A stretch of DNA of 61,917 nt, taken from Maribacter sp. 4G9. GTDB taxonomy: Bacteria > Bacteroidota > Bacteroidia > Flavobacteriales > Flavobacteriaceae. The notes under the pieces are model-generated. The model saw only the letters and a list, made by a program, of their open reading frames with translations, searched no databases and was not told the DNA's origin. The translations under genes were made by a program, and so were the position numbers. Where the stretch lies: assembly GCF_002742265.1 (NCBI RefSeq), contig NZ_MDGL01000144.1, positions 1 to 61,917 on the forward strand, in the 5' to 3' direction. Below are positions 7,116 through 15,601 of the stretch, one piece after another. How positions within the stretch are numbered: the stretch's first letter is position 1; each line of letters opens with the position of its first letter.

Positions 7116-8852
7116 TCAATCTTCCTTCTTTGAATTCTCCCATTTTTCTACCATAGGCTTCAAAATATCATCTTCAACACCGTATACTTTACCCTCTTTT
7201 GCGAGTGGCATAAATTCGTCAATGTATTGTTGGCTAATCGCTTCAGAATCCCCGTATTGCCCGCGGAGCTCCTCCAGTTTTTGGTGCAGCTCCTTTTGGA
7301 TGTCTTGATAGGCGGGGTCATCGTAATAGTTGTGCTGTTCCAAAGGGTCTTTATTTCGGTCTATCAATTCCCAATAATCCAGGTCAAAGTAGTAATGGAT
7401 TAATTTATAATCTTTGGTAATGGCTGCATAATGCCTATTGACATTATGCTCGGAAGGATGTTCGTAATAGTGATAGTAAACGGCATCCCTGTTCCAATTT
7501 TCCATGTCGCCCGTTAGGACCGGAACAAGACTTTTACCTTGCATGTCATCTGGTTGAGGAGCTTCGGCAACATCAAGAAAGGTTTGGGCAAAATCCAGAT
7601 TTTGGACAAGTTCATCGGATACGCTTCCCGATTTTACACGATTTGGCCAAGAAACCAAAAGCGGCGTTTTAAGACTTTCGTCATAGACGAATCTTTTGTC
7701 GAACCAACCATGTTCCCCAAGGTAAAAACCTTGGTCCGAAGTATACACAATAATCGTGTTGTCCATCATGTTATTGGCTTCTAAATAATCCAAAACCCGA
7801 CCTACATTTTCGTCTACGGACTTGATGGTCCCCAAATAGTCCTGCATATATCTTTGATAGCGCCATTTGGCAATATCTTTTTCCGTCATGTTTGGATATT
7901 GTTCAATGAAATCTTCCGCAACTTTTTTATAGTATGTATCAAAATGTGCTTTTTGGGTTGAGTCCAGTCTTCCAACCGTCATTTCGTATCTGCGCTTGTC
8001 AAAACCTATTTGTTCTTCCAACCCTAATTGATCCATAACCTCAGGATAGAGCTTGCTGTCCGCTGCCCAACCCATGTCGCCGTCAATTTTCATTTCTGCC
8101 ACCTTAGCCGCGAGCATTCCTTTATGGTCATCGAACAAGGTTTTAGGTTCTGGAAAAGTTTTATTCGTGTATTCCTCCATATGTCTTTCCGCCATCAACC
8201 AGGAACGGTGTGGGGCTTTATGCAGGTACATGAGCATAAAGGGTGCATCCTTTTTACGTTCGTTTTCCAGCCATTCTAGCGTCATGTCGGTAACAATATC
8301 CGTTACATACCCTTTCACTTGAATTTCCCCTTCATTTTTTGTGATAAAATCTGGATTGTAATAGGAACCCTGGCCCGGTAATATTTTAAATTGGTCAAAG
8401 CCTTTCGGGTTATTTCCAAAATGTAACTTACCAAACATGGCGGTTTGGTAGCCCGCCTTTTGTAATAGTTGTGGAAAAGTGACGTTGGTGGTATCGAAAG
8501 GGGAGACATTGTCAATCTTGCCATTTATGTGGGAGTGCTTTCCGGTAAGAATGGTAGCCCTAGATGGTGCACAAATAGAATTGGTGACACTGGCATTGGT
8601 AAATAACATGCCCATTTTGGCAATCCTATCAATGTTGGGTGTCTCGATCAAGCTATTGTCATAGGCGGAAATAGCTTGATAGGCATGGTCGTCCGACATG
8701 ATAAACACAATATTAGGCCGCTCCGCTTTCTCTTCACATTCAGGTTTTGTTTCAGAATTACATCCAAGTAAGCAAATCGAAGAAAGTAAAAGGCTCGCAA
8801 ACCTTATAAAAAATCTTTTAAGGAGTTTATATTGGTTGGGTTTAAAATTCAT
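7116..8852 (-). CDS. S1-family sulfatase, lipoprotein
   Basis: The 578-residue protein has a lipoprotein signal (lipobox LLGC, C31), then the type I sulfatase core. Metal-binding Asp pair D54/D55 lies in NIVFIMSDDH, and the formylglycine signature SICAPSRATILTG has the modifiable cysteine at C94. Later motifs include YTSDQGFYLGEHG and a C-terminal region typical of polysaccharide and glycosaminoglycan sulfatases. It would remove sulfate esters at the cell surface or in the periplasm after Cys-to-formylglycine maturation, for which no enzyme is in the window. Being next to fucose genes and a GH95 remnant suggests sulfated fucose-containing glycans, but the S1 subfamily and substrate cannot be fixed by eye. 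Confidence 0.9.
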   Translation of the reverse strand: MNFKPNQYKLLKRFFIRFASLLLSSICLLGCNSETKPECEEKAERPNIVFIMSDDHAYQAISAYDNSLIETPNIDRIAKMGMLFTNASVTNSICAPSRATILTGKHSHINGKIDNVSPFDTTNVTFPQLLQKAGYQTAMFGKLHFGNNPKGFDQFKILPGQGSYYNPDFITKNEGEIQVKGYVTDIVTDMTLEWLENERKKDAPFMLMYLHKAPHRSWLMAERHMEEYTNKTFPEPKTLFDDHKGMLAAKVAEMKIDGDMGWAADSKLYPEVMDQLGLEEQIGFDKRRYEMTVGRLDSTQKAHFDTYYKKVAEDFIEQYPNMTEKDIAKWRYQRYMQDYLGTIKSVDENVGRVLDYLEANNMMDNTIIVYTSDQGFYLGEHGWFDKRFVYDESLKTPLLVSWPNRVKSGSVSDELVQNLDFAQTFLDVAEAPQPDDMQGKSLVPVLTGDMENWNRDAVYYHYYEHPSEHNVNRHYAAITKDYKLIHYYFDLDYWELIDRNKDPLEQHNYYDDPAYQDIQKELHQKLEELRGQYGDSEAISQQYIDEFMPLAKEGKVYGVEDDILKPMVEKWENSKKED

Positions 8853-9141
8853 ATCAAATAGTATATATTAAAGCCCTTTAAGTTACTGCATTTTCGAATT
8901 AATTATTTTAGTCTAAAAAATAGATTTTTCTTCATCTTCTTGGGCGTTTTTTTGCTAATAAAAAAAGAAGAACCTCTATAAGCCGTATTTTCATTTGATT
9001 GATTATCAAATATCATCTTGAAATCTGCGTTATTCCAGTACTATTAAATTAGAATCAAAGACTTTACAGTAATACAATTTGTTTATTTTGTATTTTTGAA
9101 GGGCAATGAAGGACATCTTCCAATAAATAGTATCTATTACC

Positions 9142-9528
9142 ATGGCACTTTTAGTGCTGTTTACCACGACATCGTTCTCGGTAGACATGCATTATTGTGG
9201 AGACCATCTTATAGATTTTAGCCTTTCTGGAGACGTGGAACGTTGTATGATGCAACCACAGATTTCCCATGAAACGTCTAGTTGTCCTATGATGGAAATG
9301 AAAATGGATTGCTGTTCCGATGTGGAACTTGCTGTTACGGGTCATGACGACTTACAAATTTCCTTCTATCAATTGTCTTTTGATAAACAGTTGTTTATTA
9401 CCTCCTTCGTATATACTTATTCCTGTTTATTTGAAAACAGGCATCAAGAAAAAGTACATTTTAAGGATTATTCCCCTCCTCCCTTGATCAGGGATGTCCA
9501 GGTTCTAGACCAGACCTTCCTAATTTGA
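9142..9528 (+). CDS. Small exported Cys/Met/His-rich protein of the metal-efflux operon (HYC-type), 5' end interrupted
   Basis: The product (128 residues from the ATG at 9142) begins with a hydrophobic segment and the motif SVDMHYCGD. It continues with cysteines in ERCMMQ, SSCPMMEMKMD and DCCSD, and an aromatic-rich C-terminal part. Proteins like this commonly precede CusA/CzcA genes in Flavobacteriia and look like periplasmic copper-binding factors. Function is not established. In the same frame an upstream ATG at 9106 gives MKDIFQ, then a TAA at 9124-9126, then IVSIT leading into the present start. A basic N-terminus is expected for its signal peptide, so the gene may have suffered a nonsense mutation. 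Translation from 9142 would give a signal lacking positive charge. Confidence 0.7.
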   Translation: MALLVLFTTTSFSVDMHYCGDHLIDFSLSGDVERCMMQPQISHETSSCPMMEMKMDCCSDVELAVTGHDDLQISFYQLSFDKQLFITSFVYTYSCLFENRHQEKVHFKDYSPPPLIRDVQVLDQTFLI

Positions 9529-9634
9529 TTTTTAGGCATTTAATTTTTCCCTGTTAACTAATGGTTTCCAGGCATGTTTTGTTATAAACTATTTCAAGAC
9601 TTGAAAATGTTTAACTGTCTAATTATCAAAGTAT

Positions 9635-11626
9635 ATGCTGAATAAAGGCATAAAATACCTTATAGAAAACAAACTGATTGCGGTTCTCATGCTCCTCCTA
9701 TTTGTAGGATGGGGTATAGTAAACGCCCCGTTCAATTGGAATATTGGAATTTTACCAACCGATCCGGTTGCAGTTGATGCTATTCCGGATATTGGTGAAA
9801 ATCAACAGATTGTTTTTACGAAATGGGAAGGTCGCTCTCCACAGGATATAGAGGATCAGATTACCTACCCTTTAACGAGTTCCTTGTTGGGTATTCCCGG
9901 AGTTAGAACTGTTCGCAGCTCTTCCATGTTTGGGTTTTCCAGTATCTATATCATTTTTGAGGAAGAGGTAGAGTTCTATTGGTCCCGCAGTAGAATTCTG
10001 GAAAAGCTCAATTCGCTGCCAAATGGATTGTTGCCGGAAGGGGTAACCCCTACATTAGGTCCGGATGCTACCGGATTGGGACAGATATTCTGGTATACCT
10101 TGGAAGGTAGGGACGAAGAAGGCAATGTCACCGGCGGATGGGATTTACAGGAACTACGAAGCATACAGGATTACTATGTAAAATATGGATTGTCGGCTGC
10201 TGGTGGGGTTTCAGAAGTGGCTTCCATTGGTGGGTATGTTCAGGAATATCAAGTGGATGTTGACCCGGAATTGATGCGACAGTATGGTATTGGACTTACA
10301 GATGTTGTGAAGGCCGTAAAGCAGAGCAATCAAGATTTAGGAGCCCAAACTTTGGAAATGAACCAGGTCGAATATCTAATTCGGGGACTGGGATATATAA
10401 AATCCCTAGCGGATATTGAAAATGCGGTAGTTGCATCTGAAGACTTTACATCCATTCGTATCAAGGATATTGCCAAGGTACATTTAGGACCCGCAAGCCG
10501 ACGGGGCATATTGGACAAGGAGGGAGCAGAGGTCGTTGGCGGTGTTGTTGTAGCCAGATATGGTGCCAATCCTTTGGAAGTCATTACAAACGTGAAGGAC
10601 AAGATTATGGAATTGAGTGGCGGACTGCCGTCTAAAGTTTTAGCTGACGGACGTACCTCGCAATTGACCATTGTGCCTTTCTATGACCGTACGGAACTGA
10701 TTCAGGAAACCTTGGGTACTTTAAACGAAGCCCTGACCTTGGAGGTGCTCATTACCATTTTGGTAATCATCGTTATGGTTTTTAACCTAAGGGCATCGCT
10801 ACTTATATCCGCACTGTTGCCCGTGGCCATTCTTATGGTTTTTATCACCATGAAATTATTTCACGTGGATGCCAATATCGTAGCCTTGTCCGGTATCGCC
10901 ATTGCCATAGGGACCATGGTCGATGTTGGAGTCATATTGGCAGAAAATATGATACGGCATTTGGAGGATGAAAAGCTAAGAATTCGGGAAGATGGGAGTC
11001 ACCTCACAACGAATGAAATCGTCTATAATGCGACTTCAGAAGTTTCGGGAGCTATCCTTACAGCGGTGTTGACGACCATTATAAGTTTTATCCCTGTTTT
11101 TACCATGATAGGTGCGGAAGGTAAATTGTTTCGACCCTTGGCCTTTACCAAAACCATGGCTTTGTCCGCCTCTCTGCTAATCGCCTTGTTTTTGATTCCT
11201 CCCTTTGCCGCATTCCTTTTTAAAAAATCTAAAAGACAATTGCCATTACGCAAAGTTTGGGACTATGCTCTTATAGTTTCTGGGGTTTTGGCCATCATTT
11301 TTGGTTTTTGGTTGGGTTTGGCCTTGGTCGCCTTCGGCTTCTTAGGATTGTGGTTTGGTTTTAAGGCTTTAGAGAATTTTAGGTTTGCCATAAATCAATA
11401 TCAGGTATCGGTTTCTAAAAAATTAGCAAACATTGGCATTTCCGTTTTGGTTATTGTTATTCTCCTTGCGGAATATTGGAGGCCTTTGGGCTTTGATCGG
11501 GGATTGGTCATAAATTTCATTTTTGTTGCGATTATCTGCTTCGGTCTATTGGGAATTTTCTCTTTATTCAAAACATACTATTCCAAAATCTTAAAGTGGG
11601 GCTTGAAAATAAAGGACTTTTTATAA
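9635..11626 (+). CDS. cusA: CusA/CzcA heavy-metal RND efflux permease, N-terminal part of a broken gene
   Basis: These 663 residues are the first half of an HME-RND pump: TM1 (ENKLIAVLMLLLFVGWG), the porter loop with DAIPDIGENQQIVFTKWEGR and SSSMFGFSSIY, then TM2-TM6 with the proton-relay region GTMVDVGVILAEN. The frame ends at TAA 11624-11626 after KIKDFL, where relatives continue into the hydrophobic segment leading to RNTGKEFMPSL. The continuation is in another frame from about 11620 and starts the product at 11665. One missing T in the T5 run at 11618-11622 explains the shift. The complete gene (9635-13422) would make about 1,260 residues, normal for Bacteroidota CusA. Confidence 0.85.
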   Translation: MLNKGIKYLIENKLIAVLMLLLFVGWGIVNAPFNWNIGILPTDPVAVDAIPDIGENQQIVFTKWEGRSPQDIEDQITYPLTSSLLGIPGVRTVRSSSMFGFSSIYIIFEEEVEFYWSRSRILEKLNSLPNGLLPEGVTPTLGPDATGLGQIFWYTLEGRDEEGNVTGGWDLQELRSIQDYYVKYGLSAAGGVSEVASIGGYVQEYQVDVDPELMRQYGIGLTDVVKAVKQSNQDLGAQTLEMNQVEYLIRGLGYIKSLADIENAVVASEDFTSIRIKDIAKVHLGPASRRGILDKEGAEVVGGVVVARYGANPLEVITNVKDKIMELSGGLPSKVLADGRTSQLTIVPFYDRTELIQETLGTLNEALTLEVLITILVIIVMVFNLRASLLISALLPVAILMVFITMKLFHVDANIVALSGIAIAIGTMVDVGVILAENMIRHLEDEKLRIREDGSHLTTNEIVYNATSEVSGAILTAVLTTIISFIPVFTMIGAEGKLFRPLAFTKTMALSASLLIALFLIPPFAAFLFKKSKRQLPLRKVWDYALIVSGVLAIIFGFWLGLALVAFGFLGLWFGFKALENFRFAINQYQVSVSKKLANIGISVLVIVILLAEYWRPLGFDRGLVINFIFVAIICFGLLGIFSLFKTYYSKILKWGLKIKDFL

Positions 11627-11664
11627 TGATACCTTCCACGGTATTGGTCTTGGGAATATAGATC

Positions 11665-13422
11665 ATGAGAAATACGGGCAAGGAATTTATGCCATCGCTT
11701 AACGAAGGTACATTCCTATTGATGCCTACTTCCCTACCGCACGCAGGTGTAGCCGAGAACAAACGTGTTTTGCAACAGTTGGATATGGCCGTGGCCAATA
11801 TCCCCGAGGTGGAGACCGTGGTAGGAAAAGCAGGTAGAACCGAATCGGCTTTGGATCCCGCGCCACTCTCCATGTACGAAAACGTCATTCAATACAAGTC
11901 GGAGTTTATGCGAAATACCGAGGGTAAAAGGCAAAGGTATAAAGTAAACATGGACGGACTTTTCGTTTTGAAAAATGGAAAGCTTCATATTAACCCGAAC
12001 AATCCTATCGACAATAACGGCATGTATGATGCTGACCAACTGGCTGAAACGGTATCCAGGGAGGATTTGATTGAAGCTAGCAATGGGGATTATTTTAGAA
12101 ACTGGAGACCGGAAATTAATACTCCGGACGATATATGGAATACAATTGTCTCCGCAACTAGATTGCCCGGTGTAACCTCGGCACCTAAACTTCAGCCCAT
12201 AGAAACTAGGTTGGTCATGCTACAGACCGGCATGCGTGCACCCATGGGTATTAAGGTCAAAGGACAGGATTTGCAACAAATTGAAAGTTTTGGTCTGCAG
12301 TTGGAAGATATCCTTAAGGAGGCCGAAGGGGTGAAGGAACAAGCGGTATTCGCGGACCGAATCATTGGTAAGCCCTATTTGCTTATCAATATTAAAAGGG
12401 AACAATTGGCACGCTATGGTATTTCAATAATGGATGTTCAGAATATCCTGGAAGTCGCAGTTGGCGGGATGCCCTTGACACAAACGGTAGAGGGTAGAGA
12501 AAGATATGCAGTTAGGGTCAGGTATCCTCGAGAGCTTAGGGATAATCCGACCGACCTAAAAAATATTTATGTTCCCGTAGAAAATGGAAGTCCGGTACCC
12601 CTTGGTGAATTGGTGGACATTCGATATGAAAAAGGACCTCAGGTCATTAAAAGTGAAGATACTTTTTTGGTAGGTTATGTACTGTTCGATAAGCTGGACG
12701 GGTTTGCTGAAGTGGATGTCGTTGAAAATGCCCAGGCTTTAATACAGGAAAAAATAGATAATGGAGAACTAACAGTGCCTAACGGTATAAGCTATAGGTT
12801 TACGGGTACTTACGAAAACCAATTAAGGGCGGAAAAGACCTTGTCCTTTGTAGTTCCCTTGGCCTTGTTGGTTATATTTCTAATACTGTACTTTCAATTT
12901 AGGTCGGTCACCACATCTTTAATGGTGTATACCGGTATTGTCGTAGCTTTTGCCGGTGGATTTATCATGATTTGGCTTTACGGACAGGATTGGTTCTTGA
13001 ATTTTAGCCTGTTTGGTGAAAACCTTCGGGATTTATTTAATATGAAGACCATCAATTTGAGCGTTGCCGTTTGGGTCGGTTTCATTGCCCTATTCGGAAT
13101 TGCCACGGATGATGGGGTGGTAATGGCTACCTACTTGACTCAGACTTTTGATAGGGAAAATCCCGGCAATGTAAAGGAGATTCGCTCGGCAGCTTTGGAG
13201 GCGGCCAACAAACGAATCAGACCTTGTTTAATGACCACGGTCACCACTATTTTGGCTTTGTTGCCCGTCATGACCTCTACTGGCAAGGGAAGCGATATTA
13301 TGATTCCCATGGCTATACCCATTTTTGGGGGAATGGTAATAGATATAACCTCCTATTTTCTGGTACCTGTCCTATTTGCATGGAGAGCGGAGATTAAGTT
13401 GAAAGCGAAAAGCTTAAAGTGA
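11665..13422 (+). CDS. cusA: CusA/CzcA heavy-metal RND efflux permease, C-terminal part of a broken gene
   Basis: The 585 residues carry the second porter loop (RNTGKEFMPSLNEGTFLLMP, KAGRTESALDPAPLSMYEN, the methionine-containing LQTGMRAPMG) and TM8-TM12 with GIATDDGVVMATYL. This is the second half of the pump begun at 9635. Before the ATG at 11665 the same frame holds 12 codons of matching hydrophobic sequence (FIMIPSTVLVLGI), then an in-frame TAG at 11659-11661. The gene therefore carries both a frameshift near 11620 and a nonsense codon 40 bp later. Unless these are base-calling errors, no full pump can be made. Its last codons lie in the repeat that flanks the four-helix-bundle gene. Confidence 0.85.
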   Translation: MRNTGKEFMPSLNEGTFLLMPTSLPHAGVAENKRVLQQLDMAVANIPEVETVVGKAGRTESALDPAPLSMYENVIQYKSEFMRNTEGKRQRYKVNMDGLFVLKNGKLHINPNNPIDNNGMYDADQLAETVSREDLIEASNGDYFRNWRPEINTPDDIWNTIVSATRLPGVTSAPKLQPIETRLVMLQTGMRAPMGIKVKGQDLQQIESFGLQLEDILKEAEGVKEQAVFADRIIGKPYLLINIKREQLARYGISIMDVQNILEVAVGGMPLTQTVEGRERYAVRVRYPRELRDNPTDLKNIYVPVENGSPVPLGELVDIRYEKGPQVIKSEDTFLVGYVLFDKLDGFAEVDVVENAQALIQEKIDNGELTVPNGISYRFTGTYENQLRAEKTLSFVVPLALLVIFLILYFQFRSVTTSLMVYTGIVVAFAGGFIMIWLYGQDWFLNFSLFGENLRDLFNMKTINLSVAVWVGFIALFGIATDDGVVMATYLTQTFDRENPGNVKEIRSAALEAANKRIRPCLMTTVTTILALLPVMTSTGKGSDIMIPMAIPIFGGMVIDITSYFLVPVLFAWRAEIKLKAKSLK

Positions 13423-13440
13423 AAAGTGAAAAGTGAAAAT
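13416..13440 (+). repeat. Left inverted repeat flanking the four-helix-bundle gene
   Basis: This is three near-perfect copies of the unit AAAAGTG in tandem, starting inside the last codons of cusA. An 18-base core is repeated in inverted orientation at 13856-13880. Together they bracket the four-helix-bundle gene. Confidence 0.75.
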
Positions 13441-13468
13441 ATGATAATTATACAATTATTGATACAGT

Positions 13469-13819
13469 ATGGGTAAGAGTATACTAAGGGATAAAAGCTA
13501 TGGGTTTGCGATTTTAATCGTTCGTTTGTACCAATATCTCCAATACGAAAAAAAGGAATATAGTTTGGGTAAACAACTGCTCAGAAGTGGTACCGCTATA
13601 GGAGCCCTCATTAGGGAGGCAGAATTCGCGCAAAGCAGGAAAGATTTTATAAATAAAATGAGTATCGCGCTTAAAGAAGCCAATGAAACTCTTTATTGGC
13701 TGGATTTGTTAAAAGATACTGATTATATAGACAAGAAAATATTTGATGAGTATTCTAAAACAAACAAGGAATTGGTTGCAATGTTGGTAAGTACAATTAA
13801 AACTTCTAAAGGAAATTGA
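13469..13819 (+). CDS. Four-helix-bundle protein (S23/IVS-encoded family, Avd-like fold)
   Basis: The 116-residue protein has the family pattern: DKSYGFAILIVRLYQYL (helix 1), KKEYSLGKQLLRSGTAIGALIREAEFAQSRKDF (helix 2 with the conserved R-S-G-T-A-I-x-A-x-x-x-E-A), KMSIALKEANETLYWLDLL (helix 3) and a terminal helix. Proteins of this family are encoded in intervening sequences of bacterial 23S rRNA and at scattered genomic places. They resemble the Avd accessory protein of diversity-generating retroelements, but no reverse transcriptase is present here. It interrupts the otherwise tight cusA-tolC spacing and is bracketed by inverted AAAAGTG repeats, which suggests insertion as a unit. Function unknown. 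Confidence 0.85.
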   Translation: MGKSILRDKSYGFAILIVRLYQYLQYEKKEYSLGKQLLRSGTAIGALIREAEFAQSRKDFINKMSIALKEANETLYWLDLLKDTDYIDKKIFDEYSKTNKELVAMLVSTIKTSKGN

Positions 13820-13820
13820 C

Positions 13821-15056
13821 ATGAGACTATCAAATACCATAAGAGTTGTAATTGCATTTCACTTTTCACTTTTCGTTTTTAACTATTTAGGTGCGCAAAG
13901 TCTGGAATCCTATTTGGAAGAGGCAGAAGCGAATAATCCAGAAATACAGGCTTACGAGCTACAATATAACATTTCCAAGGAAAAGGTGGGGGAAGCTAGG
14001 AGCTTGCCCAACACATCTATTAGCGCCGGTTATTTCGTAAGTGAGCCGGAAACCCGTACCGGGGCACAGCGTACCCGTCTTTCCGTGGCGCAGATGTTGC
14101 CTTGGTTTGGAACGATTACGGCTAGGGAAAGCTATGCAAACTCCCTTGCAGAAGCGGATTATTTGGATTTGGCCATAGTTAAAAGAAAGTTGGCATTATC
14201 GGTAGCTCAATCCTATTATGAACTCTATGTTTTAAATGCGAAACAAACAGTTTTGAAAGAAAACATGCAATTGTTGGACACTTATGAACAATTGGCCTTG
14301 ACATCCGTTGAGGTAGGGAGGGCTTCGGCCGTAGATGTGCTGCGTTTGCAAATTCGCCAGAATGAATTACAGCAACAAATTGAGGTTTTGGAGCAAAAGG
14401 CCTTGGCGGAAAGGGCTAACTTCAATGGACTAAGAAACCAGGAACAAAGTCTATCGGTATATGTAGTATCGCAACTCGATATACCCTTGGAAGACGCTAT
14501 GTATGAGAGTCAAAACTTGGAATTGAATCCTGAACTTTTGCGGTACGACAGATTGTATGAGTCGGTCACACAATCGGAACTATTAAATCAGAAACAAAGT
14601 GCCCCGAGTTTTGGGGTTGGCGTGGATTATGTCGCCGTTTCCGAAAGGCCAAACATGGATTTCAGCGACAATGGAAAGGATATTGTCATGCCAATGGTTT
14701 CCCTGTCCATTCCATTGTTCAATACATCCTTTAAATCGGTATCCAAACAAAATGAACTTCGCCAAAAAGAACTTCAATCTCAAAAACAGCAACGGTTAAA
14801 CGTGTTGGAAACTACTTTGGCAAAGGCTATTTCCCAAAGAAATCAAGCAAGGATTGCATACAATACCTCGAGTAAGAACTTGGAACAGGCAAAGGACGCA
14901 GAGGAAATACTTACGAAAAATTACGAAACAGGAACCATTGATTTTAATGATGTGCTGGATATTCAGGAATTACAGCTCAAGTTTCAGGTAAATCAATTGG
15001 AAGCTATAAAATCGTATTACGAACAAAGTGTAATAATTAACTATTTAATTCAATAA
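13821..15056 (+). CDS. TolC-family outer-membrane efflux channel (CusC-like)
   Basis: The 411-residue protein has a signal peptide ending at LGAQ, the N-terminal SLESYLEEAEANNPEIQA helix and long coiled-coil helices (for example 180-205 and 310-360, rich in Q, E and K), with the repeated TolC layout and SISAGYF / SFGVGVDYV barrel strands. It would form the outer-membrane exit duct for the CusA/CusB metal pump. It starts one base after the four-helix-bundle stop. Part of its signal peptide (FHFSLFVF) is encoded by the right inverted repeat of that cassette, so its present leader may have been rebuilt by the insertion. Confidence 0.85.
   Translation: MRLSNTIRVVIAFHFSLFVFNYLGAQSLESYLEEAEANNPEIQAYELQYNISKEKVGEARSLPNTSISAGYFVSEPETRTGAQRTRLSVAQMLPWFGTITARESYANSLAEADYLDLAIVKRKLALSVAQSYYELYVLNAKQTVLKENMQLLDTYEQLALTSVEVGRASAVDVLRLQIRQNELQQQIEVLEQKALAERANFNGLRNQEQSLSVYVVSQLDIPLEDAMYESQNLELNPELLRYDRLYESVTQSELLNQKQSAPSFGVGVDYVAVSERPNMDFSDNGKDIVMPMVSLSIPLFNTSFKSVSKQNELRQKELQSQKQQRLNVLETTLAKAISQRNQARIAYNTSSKNLEQAKDAEEILTKNYETGTIDFNDVLDIQELQLKFQVNQLEAIKSYYEQSVIINYLIQ
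13856..13880 (-). repeat. Right inverted repeat flanking the four-helix-bundle gene
   Basis: This segment contains TTTCACTTTTCACTTTTC, the exact reverse complement of 18 bases of the repeat at 13416-13440. It falls within the signal-peptide codons of the tolC-like gene. Confidence 0.75.
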
Positions 15057-15064
15057 CAACAACT

Positions 15065-15592
15065 ATGAAAAAAGTAACAATTGCCCTAATGACAATGATT
15101 TTAATGTTATCACTTGCCTGCAAGGAAGAAAAGAAAGTTGCTGAACCTTCAAATCAAGAACCCGCTATAGAAAAACAATCAAAGGATATGGCAGCGGCAT
15201 CTTTCGATGATGAAAGTACCTATGCATTATTTAAAGAGTATCAAAAATTGAGGGTAGCTTTGGTAGAAACTGCTCCGGATAAGGCCAAAGTGGCCGCTGA
15301 AGAAATGAAAGCAGCTGTAGGTGAGAGTTTTACTGAAATAAGCACTTTGGCGGATGAAATTTCCAAAGCAGGAGATGTTGAAAAACAACGTGAACAATTT
15401 TCCCAGCTTACGGAAAAGGTAGAGCCTATTTTTAAAGGTTCCATTGAAGGCGGCGAAATCTATAAGCAATTTTGTCCTATGGCCTTTGAAGGCAAGGGAG
15501 GATATTGGATTTCAGATGCATCGGAAATAAGAAACCCATATTATGGGGATAAGATGCTTACCTGTGGAAAGGTGACCGAAACCATACAGTAA
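15065..15592 (+). CDS. DUF3347-domain lipoprotein of the metal-efflux operon
   Basis: The 175-residue product has a lipoprotein signal with lipobox LSLAC (C19), a charged linker, an alpha-helical middle, and a C-terminal motif CPMAFEGKGGYWISDASEI followed by NPYYGDKMLTCG. The two Cys and Met residues could bind copper. The same motif recurs at the broken 3' end of the cusB gene (21660-21790), showing that this domain exists here both alone and attached to the adaptor. The role is likely periplasmic metal handling for the pump. It is 8 bp downstream of tolC and 9 bp before the permease, so it is co-transcribed. Confidence 0.8.
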   Translation: MKKVTIALMTMILMLSLACKEEKKVAEPSNQEPAIEKQSKDMAAASFDDESTYALFKEYQKLRVALVETAPDKAKVAAEEMKAAVGESFTEISTLADEISKAGDVEKQREQFSQLTEKVEPIFKGSIEGGEIYKQFCPMAFEGKGGYWISDASEIRNPYYGDKMLTCGKVTETIQ

Positions 15593-15601
15593 CGAAATAT
15601 T

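Noticed and set aside
13469..13819. Diversity-generating retroelement, because the protein is Avd-like
   Set aside because: No reverse transcriptase, template repeat or variable repeat is visible nearby.
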